This document shows positions 36,761 through 45,182 of a stretch of 64,000 nucleotides of DNA, one piece after another (position 1 is the stretch's first letter; each line of letters opens with the position of its first letter). The stretch is taken from assembly GCF_900104955.1 (NCBI RefSeq), contig NZ_FNSI01000001.1:3754001-3818000 (forward strand), written 5' to 3'. The notes beneath the pieces are model-generated. The model saw nothing but the letters and a program-made list of their open reading frames with translations, had not been told where the DNA came from and ran no database searches. This DNA is from Beijerinckia sp. 28-YEA-48 (GTDB lineage Bacteria > Pseudomonadota > Alphaproteobacteria > Rhizobiales > Beijerinckiaceae). The translations under genes and the position numbers were made by a program.

Positions 36761-36766
36761 TGAGTA

Positions 36767-36859
36767 GGAGGCTGGACAGAGACCCGCCCGATCTCGTTAG
36801 GGCTGCTTCCTTCCGGACCTGACCCGGTTGGCGAGTGGAACGTCCACCGCCAACCTCCC
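36767..36859 (-). ncRNA. ffs: Signal recognition particle RNA, small bacterial type (4.5S)
   Basis: On the minus strand the sequence contains the invariant SRP loop GGTCAGGTCCGGAAGGAAGC (36826-36807), which binds Ffh. The 5' end GGGAGGTTGG pairs with the 3' end CCAGCCTCC to close the long hairpin, giving about 93 nucleotides. It lies upstream of dnaX in the same direction, a common bacterial arrangement, and is followed by its own terminator hairpin. Ends may be off by a few bases. Confidence 0.95.
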
Positions 36860-37047
36860 GGCCCTTATTTGGCAGGGCGAGCCCGGTTTCGCAAGCCGCC
36901 AGAACAAGGAATCCCAGGTTCCGTCTCGGCACCGCGCGCTTGGGTCACATCTGGCCAGTTTCTGGTCAAGCTTTGAGGCAAGTTTCGATTGCCGCCACCG
37001 GGGTGGCGGGTGAAACTGCCACGATAGAATCGCGAGCGCTTTTTCGT

Positions 37048-38049
37048 ATGCAAAATCATATCTCCGCCGGGGAATTGTCCGCCGCCACCGGCTATGCCTT
37101 CAACCCCATCGACCGCCTGTCCGAACGCCGCGATGAACCGGGCCTTTTCGACAGCTTTTTCGACGATCCCACCAGCCGTTTTGTCGTCATCGGCCGTGAC
37201 CGGCCGGTGCTGAAAAGCCAGGACGGCACGCTTGACCCGCTGCACACCCGGGCCGAGGCCCTGGCGATCGGCCCGGCGCGAGAAACCGTGCTGCTTGGTA
37301 AGGAAGGCGAGCGCGCCCTTTTCGCCCTAATGATCGACGACAGCGCCATCACGATCGAGGAAACGGTGAGCGCCAGCGGGCTCATCGACACCCGCCGGCA
37401 GATCATTCCCGGCCGGCCCGACCTGGTGGTGCGCGACCTGCGCTCCGTCGCCACCGAGGGCCTGCTGCCCACAGCCCAAGTCGGCTATCTCGGCCAGGCC
37501 AAGAGCGTCATGTATTGGCATGCCCACCATCGCTTCTGCAGCAATTGCGGCGCGCCCTCCCATGTGGTCGGCGCCGGCTGGCGGCGTGAATGCCCCACCT
37601 GCGGCGCGCAGCATTTTCCGCGCACCGATCCGGTGGTGATCATGCTGGCGGTGAGCGGTGACGACTGCCTGCTCGGCCGTTCCGGCCGCTTCGGCAAGGG
37701 CATGTATTCGGCGCTCGCCGGCTTTCTCGAGCCCGGCGAGACGATCGAGGATGCGGTGCGCCGGGAAATCCTGGAGGAATCGGGCATCCGAATCGGCCGC
37801 GTCGCCTATATCGCCTCGCAGCCCTGGCCCTTCCCCTCCTCGCTGATGATCGGCTGCGTGGCGCAGGCGCTCAATCGCGACATCGTCGTCGACCAGACCG
37901 AGCTGGAGGATTGCCGCTGGTTCACCCGACAGGATGTCGATTTGATGCTCCGGCGCAGCCACCCCGACGGCTTTGAAGCGCCCCACCCGATCGCCATCGC
38001 CCATCACCTGCTGCGCGCCTGGCACGAAGGCAAAACGCCGGCCGTCTAA
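37048..38049 (+). CDS. nudC: NAD+/NADH diphosphatase NudC
   Basis: A 333-residue Nudix hydrolase that cleaves NAD(H) to NMN(H) and AMP and can remove NAD caps from RNA. The N-terminal domain is followed by a zinc ribbon (C164, C167, C182, C185), the Nudix box GFLEPGETIEDAVRREILEESG (225-246) and the NADH-pyrophosphatase signature SQPWPFPSS (257-265). ATG 37048 gives the normal start; longer in-frame readings would run through the SRP RNA gene. The neighbouring left-edge NAD regulator is 36 kb away, so no link is claimed. Monocistronic. Confidence 0.94.
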   Translation: MQNHISAGELSAATGYAFNPIDRLSERRDEPGLFDSFFDDPTSRFVVIGRDRPVLKSQDGTLDPLHTRAEALAIGPARETVLLGKEGERALFALMIDDSAITIEETVSASGLIDTRRQIIPGRPDLVVRDLRSVATEGLLPTAQVGYLGQAKSVMYWHAHHRFCSNCGAPSHVVGAGWRRECPTCGAQHFPRTDPVVIMLAVSGDDCLLGRSGRFGKGMYSALAGFLEPGETIEDAVRREILEESGIRIGRVAYIASQPWPFPSSLMIGCVAQALNRDIVVDQTELEDCRWFTRQDVDLMLRRSHPDGFEAPHPIAIAHHLLRAWHEGKTPAV

Positions 38050-38151
38050 GCAAAGCCGCGCAACGCCAGTCGCCCACTGTCACATAACCGCAGTGCGAAT
38101 ATGTTCTTGGGGCCGTAGTGATCCTCGGAAAGTCCGGGTGGAGAACTGCGG

Positions 38152-39264
38152 ATGGCGCTCTCTTTCGTCGATGCCGGGCATCCGGCGGCGCGCAAACGTC
38201 GGCCTCGGCCGCAAATTCAGGCAGCCGATCGCACCGATCCGCTGCGCCTGCTCTTGGTGACCGACGCCTGGTCGCCACAGATCAATGGCGTTTCGCGCAC
38301 TTATGAATGGCTATCACGGACGCTACCGGAGCTGGGCGTCGATCTGCATCTACTGACGCCGCAGGGCTATCGGTCGGTCCCGATGCCGTCCTACCCCGCC
38401 ATCCGCCTGGCCCTGCCGCCGCCGCGCAGCGTGCCGCACCGCATCGCCGCCGTCGCACCGCATATTGTCCATATCGCCACAGAAGGGCCGATCGGCCTTT
38501 TGGCGCGGCTCTATTGCCACCGCCGGCGCATTCCCTTCACCACCTGCTTCCACACGCGCTATCCCGAATATATCGCGGCGCGTTGGCCGATTCCCGAGCG
38601 CTGGAGCTATGCGGCTCTGCGCTGGTTCCACAATGGCGCGGCAGCGACGATGGCCGCGACGCAGGCGCTTGCCAGCGAACTGCGCGGCCATGGCTACGCC
38701 CGCATGGTGCATTGGCGGCGCGGCATAGACACCAAGCTCTTCGCCGAAGGCCCTGTGGCGCAGTTCGATCTGCCACGGCCCTGGTTCCTGTTCGCTGGCC
38801 GGCTGGCGGTGGAAAAGAACATCGAGGCCTTTCTCCAGCTCGATCTGCCCGGTACCAAACTGGTGGCCGGCGACGGCCCGGCGCGGGCAATGCTGCAGCA
38901 GAAATATCCCCACGCCCGCTTTCTCGGCGCGCTCTCGAGCGCCGAACTGGGCACGGTCTATCGCGCCGCCGATGTGTTTGTCTTTCCGAGCCGCACCGAC
39001 ACGTTCGGCCTCGTCATGGCGGAAGCCTTGGCCGCCGGCCTGCCGGTCGCTTGCTATCCCTCAGATGGCGCCCGCGCTATTTTCGATGGCGAAGCCTGCG
39101 GCGTGATCGGCACGGATCTGCGCCAGGCGGCGCTGTCAGCGCTACGCATCGACAAGGCGCTGTGCCGTAAGGTCGGTGCGTCGCACAGCCTGGAACGCAG
39201 CGCCCGCAGCTTTCTGTCGATCGTGGAGAATGCCAAGGCGGCGACCAGCCTGCCGTGGCGATAG
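38152..39264 (+). CDS. Glycosyltransferase family 4 (GT-B) protein
   Basis: A 370-residue retaining GT-B glycosyltransferase. The N-terminal LLLVTDAWSPQINGVSRTYEWLSRTLPELG (about 25-54) and HTRYPEYIAARW match the group of MgtA/PimB-like and digalactosyl/glucuronosyl lipid transferases. The donor-binding half has FAGRLAVEKNIEAFL, GDGPARA, and FPSRTDTFGLVMAEALAAGLPVACYP with the conserved E-x7-E pattern. It likely adds a hexose to a lipid acceptor at the inner membrane. An LpxH-like phosphoesterase (opposite strand) and a ceramide-type glycosyltransferase lie beyond a repeat, suggesting a glycolipid locus. Confidence 0.85.
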   Translation: MALSFVDAGHPAARKRRPRPQIQAADRTDPLRLLLVTDAWSPQINGVSRTYEWLSRTLPELGVDLHLLTPQGYRSVPMPSYPAIRLALPPPRSVPHRIAAVAPHIVHIATEGPIGLLARLYCHRRRIPFTTCFHTRYPEYIAARWPIPERWSYAALRWFHNGAAATMAATQALASELRGHGYARMVHWRRGIDTKLFAEGPVAQFDLPRPWFLFAGRLAVEKNIEAFLQLDLPGTKLVAGDGPARAMLQQKYPHARFLGALSSAELGTVYRAADVFVFPSRTDTFGLVMAEALAAGLPVACYPSDGARAIFDGEACGVIGTDLRQAALSALRIDKALCRKVGASHSLERSARSFLSIVENAKAATSLPWR

Positions 39265-39280
39265 GGTTAGCTCCGCTTCA

Positions 39281-39417
39281 CCGTCATTGCGAGCACAGCG
39301 AAGCAGTCCAGGAGCCAAGAATAGAGCCCTGGATATAATGCCGGTGCCACAGGCATTTTTGATATTTCACCACATGCCTCTGGATTGCTTCGTCACTGCG
39401 CTTCTCGCAATGACGAA
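39281..39417. repeat. Intergenic inverted repeat, GTCATTGCGAG family
   Basis: A 137 bp element with ends CGTCATTGCGAG plus GCGAAGCAGTCCAG on the left and CTGGATTGCTTCG plus CTCGCAATGACG on the right, an imperfect inverted repeat. An inner GCCAC/ATGCC-rich core joins them. This end sequence is a frequent intergenic repeat type in Rhizobiales. It fills the gap between two convergent genes and is non-coding. Confidence 0.8.
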
Positions 39418-39422
39418 TGCAA

Positions 39423-40238
39423 TCAGGCGATCAGTTCGCTGCTCAGCTCTTTCACTGACACGGGCGCGAAAGCCTCAGCCACTTGGTGCCAATGGATCAG
39501 TTCCAGGCGACCGTCTTGGTTCTCGACCACGGCCGAGCAGGATTCAACCCAGTCGCCGGTGTTGATATAGAGCACGCCATCGACGGTGCGCATGGTCGGC
39601 TTATGGATGTGGCCGCACAGCACGACCTCGACACCATGGCGGTGCGCATCGGTCACCACTGCATTCTCGAAGGCGCTGATGAAGCTCACCGCGCGTTTGA
39701 CCTTGTCCTTGCTCCACTGCGAGAAGGACCAATAGGGCAAGCCAAAGTAGCGGCGCACGCGAGCGATATGACCGTTGAGCCAGATGGCGAAGTCATAGGC
39801 CCAGTCGCCGAGCAGAGCCAGCCAGCGCACGTTGCGCACGACCGTATCGAACTTGTCGCCGTGCAGGATCAGCATCGAGCGACCGTCGGCGCAGCGATGA
39901 ATGGATTCTTCCTCGATTTCGATGCCGCCGAAATTCGAGCCGACATAGTCGCGGAAGAATTCATCGTGATTGCCCGGCACATAGATGACGCGCGTGCCCT
40001 TACGCACCTTGCGCAGCATCTTCTGCACCACGTCGTTATGTTCCTGCGGCCAATACCAGCTCTGGCGCAGGCGCCAACCGTCAACGATATCGCCGACCAG
40101 ATAGATGGTATCGGCATCGTAGACCCTGAGAAAATCGAGCAGCGCCGTGGCCTGGCAGCCTCGCGTGCCCAGATGGACATCCGAGAGGAAGAGGGTTCGG
40201 ACATGTCTGGATTCGGACATCGTTTCAGTCTCGCCCAT
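39423..40238 (-). CDS. LpxH-like metallophosphoesterase (UDP-2,3-diacylglucosamine diphosphatase-like)
   Basis: A 271-residue calcineurin-fold phosphoesterase. All metal motifs are present: FLSDVHLGTRG (D-x-H), YLVGDIVDGWRL (GD), VPGNHDEF (GNHD), LHGDKFD and CGHIHKPT (GHxH). The WSKDKVKRAVSFI segment is typical of the LpxH-like group widespread in Proteobacteria. LpxH proper cleaves UDP-diacylglucosamine to lipid X, but this subgroup also exists next to glycosyltransferases and its substrate is unproven. Start ATG 40238 or ATG 40220. It lies between two glycosyltransferase genes that run in the opposite direction. Confidence 0.85.
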   Translation of the reverse strand: MGETETMSESRHVRTLFLSDVHLGTRGCQATALLDFLRVYDADTIYLVGDIVDGWRLRQSWYWPQEHNDVVQKMLRKVRKGTRVIYVPGNHDEFFRDYVGSNFGGIEIEEESIHRCADGRSMLILHGDKFDTVVRNVRWLALLGDWAYDFAIWLNGHIARVRRYFGLPYWSFSQWSKDKVKRAVSFISAFENAVVTDAHRHGVEVVLCGHIHKPTMRTVDGVLYINTGDWVESCSAVVENQDGRLELIHWHQVAEAFAPVSVKELSSELIA

Positions 40239-40353
40239 GAGTAGCCAGACGATTCAGCCCAGCTAACAGGAGCGGGATGCGCGATTTGTGTCTCACTTTC
40301 GTGACAGGATGCGTCATACTTCCGTCAACGGGACCGGGTACCCGGAGATGGCA

Positions 40354-41583
40354 ATGTCGATTCTCGCGCAGTCCGCCGCAGCACTCGCCGCCACGCTTCT
40401 CTCCATCCAGGTCGCCAGCGCCGCGATCGCGATGGTTCGATGCCGCAAGGGTGCGCCTGTTGGCCCGGTGAGCAAGCCGAAAGGCATTTCGATCGTCCGC
40501 CCGCTGTGTGGCCTCGAACCCTATTCACGTGAAACGATCGAAGCCTCCTTCCATATCGACTGGCCCGACTACGAGCTGATTTTCTGCGTCGCCGATGCGC
40601 AAGATCCCATTGTGCCGCTGGCGCAAGCGGCGATCGATCGGCATCCGCATATTGCCGCCCGCCTGCTCATCGGCATGGAGCATCTCGGCCCCAACCCGAA
40701 GCTCAATAACATGGCCAAGGGCTTTCGCGGCGCCCGCTTCGACGTCATCGTTTTCGTCGACAGCAATCTGCTCGTCGCACCCGACTATCTGCGTCGGCTC
40801 ACCGGCGCCTGGCGCGAAGACGCCGGCATGGTGACAGCACCAGCCTTCGGCGACCGGCCGGACGGGTTTTGGTCGATGCTCGAATGCGCCATGCTGAACA
40901 GCTATCAGGCGCGCATCCAATATGCGGTCGACACGCTCGGCTCCGGCTTCGCCCAGGGCAAATCGCTGATGTTCCGCCGCGCCGATCTCGAACGCGGCGG
41001 CCTCGAATCGCTCGCCAGCGAACCGGCCGAGGACGCCGCGGCGACCAAGATGATGCGCGGCAAGAAGCGCGACATCGCCGTCGCCGGGCCGCCCTATCCG
41101 CAATTGTTGGGACGCCGCACCCTGGCGCAGGTCTGGGGCCGGCATCTGCGCTGGGCGCGGTTGCGCCGCGCCAGCTTCCCCGTCCTCTTCGCGCCCGAAA
41201 TCTTCAGTGGCGTCCTGCCGCCGCTGGCGGCGACCCTGGTCGCCGCCCATGGGGCAGGGATCAATCTCCTGGCCGCCACGGTTGTGTTTCTGGCGGTGTG
41301 GTACATTCCGGAATGGCTGCTGACGCGCATCGCCGGCTGGCCCCGATCGGCAGCTTTGCTGCCGGCTATGGTGCTGCGCGATATCTTGTTGCCAGCGCTG
41401 TATTTCTGCGCCTTCTTCGGCCGTTCCGTCACCTGGAACGGCACCAAGGTGGATCTCGCCGCCGCGCCCAAACGGCGCGTTCTGCTGCGCCCGAAACTCA
41501 TCGCCAACGCCATTTCGGCTGGCAGCGCCCGTCTCGCCCGCGTCTCCCTGGTGCGCTCCCTGAAGACCCTGCGCCGTTCCTGA
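40354..41583 (+). CDS. Glycosyltransferase family 21-like (ceramide glucosyltransferase type)
   Basis: A 409-residue membrane glycosyltransferase with an N-terminal anchor (AAALAATLLSIQVASAAIAMV), a GT-A domain and three C-terminal hydrophobic segments. The processive-type motifs of GT21 are visible: VADAQDP (D1), VDSNLL (D2), SEPAEDAAA (D3, ED) and HLRWARLRR as the (Q/R)xxRW equivalent. The family glucosylates ceramide; the related HpnI acts on hopanoids, but no hopanoid genes adjoin. ATG 40354 has CGGAG 8 bases upstream; ATG 40348 is possible. Its neighbours support glycolipid synthesis. Confidence 0.82.
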   Translation: MSILAQSAAALAATLLSIQVASAAIAMVRCRKGAPVGPVSKPKGISIVRPLCGLEPYSRETIEASFHIDWPDYELIFCVADAQDPIVPLAQAAIDRHPHIAARLLIGMEHLGPNPKLNNMAKGFRGARFDVIVFVDSNLLVAPDYLRRLTGAWREDAGMVTAPAFGDRPDGFWSMLECAMLNSYQARIQYAVDTLGSGFAQGKSLMFRRADLERGGLESLASEPAEDAAATKMMRGKKRDIAVAGPPYPQLLGRRTLAQVWGRHLRWARLRRASFPVLFAPEIFSGVLPPLAATLVAAHGAGINLLAATVVFLAVWYIPEWLLTRIAGWPRSAALLPAMVLRDILLPALYFCAFFGRSVTWNGTKVDLAAAPKRRVLLRPKLIANAISAGSARLARVSLVRSLKTLRRS

Positions 41584-41696
41584 CCGCCTTATTCATAGGG
41601 CCAGGTGCTTATTCATAAGACTAAGCGCACTGATTTATCCCTTCCCCTTAACAATTCCTCCGGGCTAGAACGACGGCCAGCGGAAGGAAAATCATC

Positions 41697-43193
41697 ATGC
41701 GCGAACTGACACATTTCATCGGCGGCCAGCACGTTAAGGGCACGTCCGGACGCTTTACCGAAGCCTATGAGCCGATGACCGGCGAAACCATTTCCAAAGT
41801 ACCCCTGGCCTCGAAGGCCGAAGTCCGCGCCGCCATCGAGAACGCCATTGCCGCCCAGCCGAAGTGGGCCGCCACCAATCCGCAGCGCCGCGCCCGCGTG
41901 ATGATGAAATTCGTCGATCTGCTCAACCGCGACATGGACGCGCTCGCCGAACTGCTGGCGCGCGAACACGGCAAGACCATTCCCGATGCCAAGGGCGACA
42001 TCATGCGCGGCCTCGAAGTTGCGGAATTCGCCATCGGCGTGCCGCATCTGATGAAGGGTGAATTCACCGAAGGCGCTGGCCCGAACATCGACATCTATTC
42101 GATCCGCCAGCCGCTCGGCGTCGTCGCCGGCATCACGCCGTTCAACTTCCCGGCGATGATCCCGATGTGGAAATTCGCCCCGGCCATCGCCTGCGGCAAT
42201 GCCTTCATCCTCAAGCCGTCGGAACGCGATATCGGCGTGCCGCTGCGCCTCGCCGAACTGATGATCGAGGCCGGCCTGCCGCCGGGCATCCTCAATGTGG
42301 TCAACGGCGATAAGGAAGCTGTCGATTGCCTGCTCGACGATCCCGATATCAAGGCCGTCGGCTTTGTCGGCTCGACCGCCATCGCCGAATATGTCTATGC
42401 GCGCGCCGCAGCCTCAGGCAAGCGCGTGCAATGCTTCGGCGGCGCCAAGAACCACATGGTGATCATGCCGGATGCCGACATGGACCAGGCGGTCGATGCG
42501 CTGATCGGCGCTGGCTACGGCTCGGCCGGCGAGCGCTGCATGGCGGTCTCCGTTGCCGTGCCGGTTGGCAAGGGCACCGCCGACGAATTGGTGAAGCGCC
42601 TCATCCCGCGCGTCGAATCCCTGAAGGTTGGCCCCTCGACTGATGTTGCCGCCGATTACGGCCCGCTCGTCAGCCGCGCTCATCTCGACAAGGTGAAGTC
42701 CTATGTCGATATCGGCGTCAAGGAAGGCGCCAAGCTGCTCGTCGATGGTCGCGGCTTCAAGATGCAGGGCTATGAAAATGGCTTCTACCTCGGCGGCTGC
42801 CTGTTCGACGATGTGACGCCCGACATGCGCATCTACAAGGAAGAGATTTTCGGGCCGGTGCTGTCGGTGGTTCGCGCCAATGCCTATGAAGACGCGCTGC
42901 GCCTGTGCAACGATCACGAATATGGCAATGGTGTCGCCATCTTCACCCGCGACGGCGACGCGGCGCGCGATTTCGCCTCGCGCGTGCAGGTCGGCATGAT
43001 CGGCGTCAACGTGCCGATCCCGGTGCCGATCGCCTATTACACCTTCGGCGGCTGGAAGCGTTCGGGCTTCGGCGACCTCAATCAACACGGCCCGGATTCG
43101 ATCCGCTTCTACACCAAGACGAAGACGGTGACGTCGCGCTGGCCGAGCGGCATCAAGGACGGCGCCAGCTTCGTCATCCCGACGATGGGCTGA
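41697..43193 (+). CDS. mmsA: CoA-acylating methylmalonate-semialdehyde dehydrogenase
   Basis: A 498-residue aldehyde dehydrogenase of the MmsA group, which turns (methyl)malonate semialdehyde plus CoA and NAD+ into propionyl- or acetyl-CoA in valine, beta-alanine and inositol breakdown. The N-termini FIGGQHVKGTSGRF, the catalytic C281 in AGERCMAVSVAV, and QCFGGAKNHMVIMPDAD, where the general-base Glu of hydrolytic ALDHs is absent, identify the CoA-dependent subfamily. GGAAGG lies 9 bases before the ATG. A strong terminator follows, so it is monocistronic here; no other valine or inositol gene is beside it. Confidence 0.94.
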   Translation: MRELTHFIGGQHVKGTSGRFTEAYEPMTGETISKVPLASKAEVRAAIENAIAAQPKWAATNPQRRARVMMKFVDLLNRDMDALAELLAREHGKTIPDAKGDIMRGLEVAEFAIGVPHLMKGEFTEGAGPNIDIYSIRQPLGVVAGITPFNFPAMIPMWKFAPAIACGNAFILKPSERDIGVPLRLAELMIEAGLPPGILNVVNGDKEAVDCLLDDPDIKAVGFVGSTAIAEYVYARAAASGKRVQCFGGAKNHMVIMPDADMDQAVDALIGAGYGSAGERCMAVSVAVPVGKGTADELVKRLIPRVESLKVGPSTDVAADYGPLVSRAHLDKVKSYVDIGVKEGAKLLVDGRGFKMQGYENGFYLGGCLFDDVTPDMRIYKEEIFGPVLSVVRANAYEDALRLCNDHEYGNGVAIFTRDGDAARDFASRVQVGMIGVNVPIPVPIAYYTFGGWKRSGFGDLNQHGPDSIRFYTKTKTVTSRWPSGIKDGASFVIPTMG

Positions 43194-43213
43194 TTATCTT
43201 ACGTTTTCACGGA

Positions 43214-43250
43214 AAGAGCCGGCGGTTCCCCCGCCGGCTCTTTTGTTTTG
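43214..43250 (+). terminator. Rho-independent terminator of mmsA
   Basis: AAGAGCCGGCGG and CCGCCGGCTCTT form a perfect 12 bp stem with the loop TTCCC, followed by TTGTTTTG. It starts 20 bases after the mmsA stop. Confidence 0.92.
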
Positions 43251-43345
43251 AGCAACGGAGTCTCGCGGCCTTCCTCAAGACCTGCTAACGTTCCGGGAAT
43301 TTCGCTTTGCCAAGGAACTTTGCAAGGTAACCGTCGGCGAATGTC

Positions 43346-44152
43346 ATGCCCTACTCGACCCGAAATGGCCTGAAAATCCACTACGAGATTCATGGCGAGG
43401 GGCATCCCCTGGTCCTGATCCACGCCAATCCCTTCGATCGACGTCTGTGGCTCTATCAAATCGCGCGCTTCTCGCCGTTCTATCGCGTCATCGCGGTTGA
43501 TCTGCGCGGATACGGGCTCTCCGACAAGCCCGAAATCCCGTTCACCTTGCGCGACATGATGGATGACGTGCTCGGCGTCTGCCACGACCAGGGCGTCGGC
43601 GAGGCGATTTTCGCCGGCGTCAGCGTCGGCTCCGGCATCGCCCTTTTAACGGCGCTTGATCATCCAGAGCGCACCAAAGCGATCGTGCTCGTCGGCGGAT
43701 CGAGCAGCGGGCCGAGGAACCCCGAAACGATCGTTGCCGGCTTCGATCCGGATGATCCGGGCGCGTATATGATGACGTTGATGCGCGGCTATGTGGCGCC
43801 GGGCTTCGCCGACACGCCGCAGGGCAAATGGCTGCTCGATCTTTTCGTCGAGAACTCCGCCCATCTGTCGTCGAAATGCATTGCGCAGATTTTCCGCACG
43901 CGCGGCAACTTCGACATGACAGCGCGTCTTGGCGAAGTGAAAACGCCGACCCTAGTCATCAATGGCGAATATGACGAATCCCTGGAAGCCGGTCGTCTCA
44001 CAGCCTCACGCATTGCCAACGCCCGGCATGTGGTTCTGCCCAATACGGGCCATGCCTGCTGCATCGAAGATGCGCCGGCCTTCGACCAGGCGATGATCAG
44101 CTTTCTCGCCGATCATCACCTGATCCCAGAGGGCGCTCTGAAGCACCGTTAG
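43346..44152 (+). CDS. Alpha/beta fold hydrolase
   Basis: A 268-residue single-domain alpha/beta hydrolase. The oxyanion loop HANPFDRRLW, the strand VIAVDLRGYGLSDKP, the nucleophile elbow GVSVGSG (Ser near residue 93), an acidic position around NGEYDESL and the catalytic His in NTGHACCIEDAP form a full triad. It resembles 3-oxoadipate enol-lactonase and haloalkane dehalogenase-like proteins, with no feature fixing the substrate. It follows the mmsA terminator by about 95 bases and is convergent with the binding-protein gene of the hydantoinase operon. Confidence 0.85.
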   Translation: MPYSTRNGLKIHYEIHGEGHPLVLIHANPFDRRLWLYQIARFSPFYRVIAVDLRGYGLSDKPEIPFTLRDMMDDVLGVCHDQGVGEAIFAGVSVGSGIALLTALDHPERTKAIVLVGGSSSGPRNPETIVAGFDPDDPGAYMMTLMRGYVAPGFADTPQGKWLLDLFVENSAHLSSKCIAQIFRTRGNFDMTARLGEVKTPTLVINGEYDESLEAGRLTASRIANARHVVLPNTGHACCIEDAPAFDQAMISFLADHHLIPEGALKHR

Positions 44153-44168
44153 ACGAAGTCTCTGTCGC

Positions 44169-45182
44169 CTAATTCGGCGGCAGGGTCATTTCCTTCAACA
44201 GATCGACAATGTCCTGTGGCTGGGTCGCGACATCGGCAACCAGGCTTTGCAGCGCCTTGCCGTCGAGCGGATCGACGCCGAGGCGACGCTTCTCCGCATC
44301 GGCCAGGAAGGTCGGATCCTTCATCATCGCCGCATAGGCGTCGCGCAGCGCCGCCGTGCGCGTCGGCTCGTTCTGCGGCGGCGCGACGATGGCGCGGCCG
44401 ACCGATGAGGTCGAGGCGATCAGCTTCAGCGCATTCTTGTTGCGCGGATCGTTGGTCAGCTCCAACACCGTCGGCACGTCGGGCAATTTGGAGAAACGCT
44501 CCAGGGCGATGACGTAAAGAATCTTCATCTTCTTTTCGTCGAACCAGTCCTGCTTGGTCAAAAGGTAATCCCAGCTGGTGCTGCCATTGCCGAAGGCCTC
44601 GCCACGCTCGACCGCCAGCCCCATGGCGGCGCTGGAATTATAGCCCAGGATGACCTTGAACTTGGTGCCGATCATTCGATTAAGGGCCCAGGGAATGGTC
44701 GCAGACGTGCCAGCCGCCGCATTGGCCGAGAGTATGACCTCGGTCTTCTTCGCCTCCTCGATCGTCTGCGCCGGCGAGTTGTGCCAGACGAGACCGACGA
44801 GCGTGGCTGAATCCATGCGGCCGATATAGGTGAGATCCTGCGACACATATTTGCGGTTCGGATCGTTCAGCTTTTCGAGAATAAACGTCGGCTGGAACAT
44901 CGCCAGCGTCGTGCCGTCCTTCGGTGCAACGGAATAGACATATTCGGCCGCCGCGATGCTGCCAGCACCTGGCATGTTGCGCGGGATGATCGTCGGATTG
45001 CCCGGCAGGAACTTGCCGAGATATTGCGCGGCGAGGCGCGACGAGAAATCGTAACCTCCGCCTTCGCCCGTGCCGATGATGAAGGAGATCGGCTTGCTGC
45101 GGTAAAAGTCGCCAACGCTCTGCTGCGCCGAGGCGGCTTGGGCCGCCAGAGCGGCGGTGAATGCCAATGCCAGAGTTCTCAT
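44169..45182 (-). CDS. Bug-type (TctC-like) periplasmic binding protein
   Basis: A 337-residue solute receptor of the tripartite tricarboxylate transporter family. A signal peptide (MRTLALAFTAALAAQAASA) is followed by FYRSKPISFIIGTGEGGGYDFSSRLAAQYLGKFLPGNPTIIPRNMPGAGSI, the typical Bug start. Its start overlaps the hydantoinase B stop by 4 bases, so it is the third gene of that operon. No TctA/TctB membrane genes are present, which is usual for Bug proteins. The link suggests it captures the lactam, hydantoin or related compound split by the two enzymes upstream. Confidence 0.88.
   Translation of the reverse strand: MRTLALAFTAALAAQAASAQQSVGDFYRSKPISFIIGTGEGGGYDFSSRLAAQYLGKFLPGNPTIIPRNMPGAGSIAAAEYVYSVAPKDGTTLAMFQPTFILEKLNDPNRKYVSQDLTYIGRMDSATLVGLVWHNSPAQTIEEAKKTEVILSANAAAGTSATIPWALNRMIGTKFKVILGYNSSAAMGLAVERGEAFGNGSTSWDYLLTKQDWFDEKKMKILYVIALERFSKLPDVPTVLELTNDPRNKNALKLIASTSSVGRAIVAPPQNEPTRTAALRDAYAAMMKDPTFLADAEKRRLGVDPLDGKALQSLVADVATQPQDIVDLLKEMTLPPN

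Noticed and set aside
36835-37047. N-terminal extension of NudC
   Set aside because: It would be translated across the SRP RNA gene; ATG 37048 gives a normal-length NudC.
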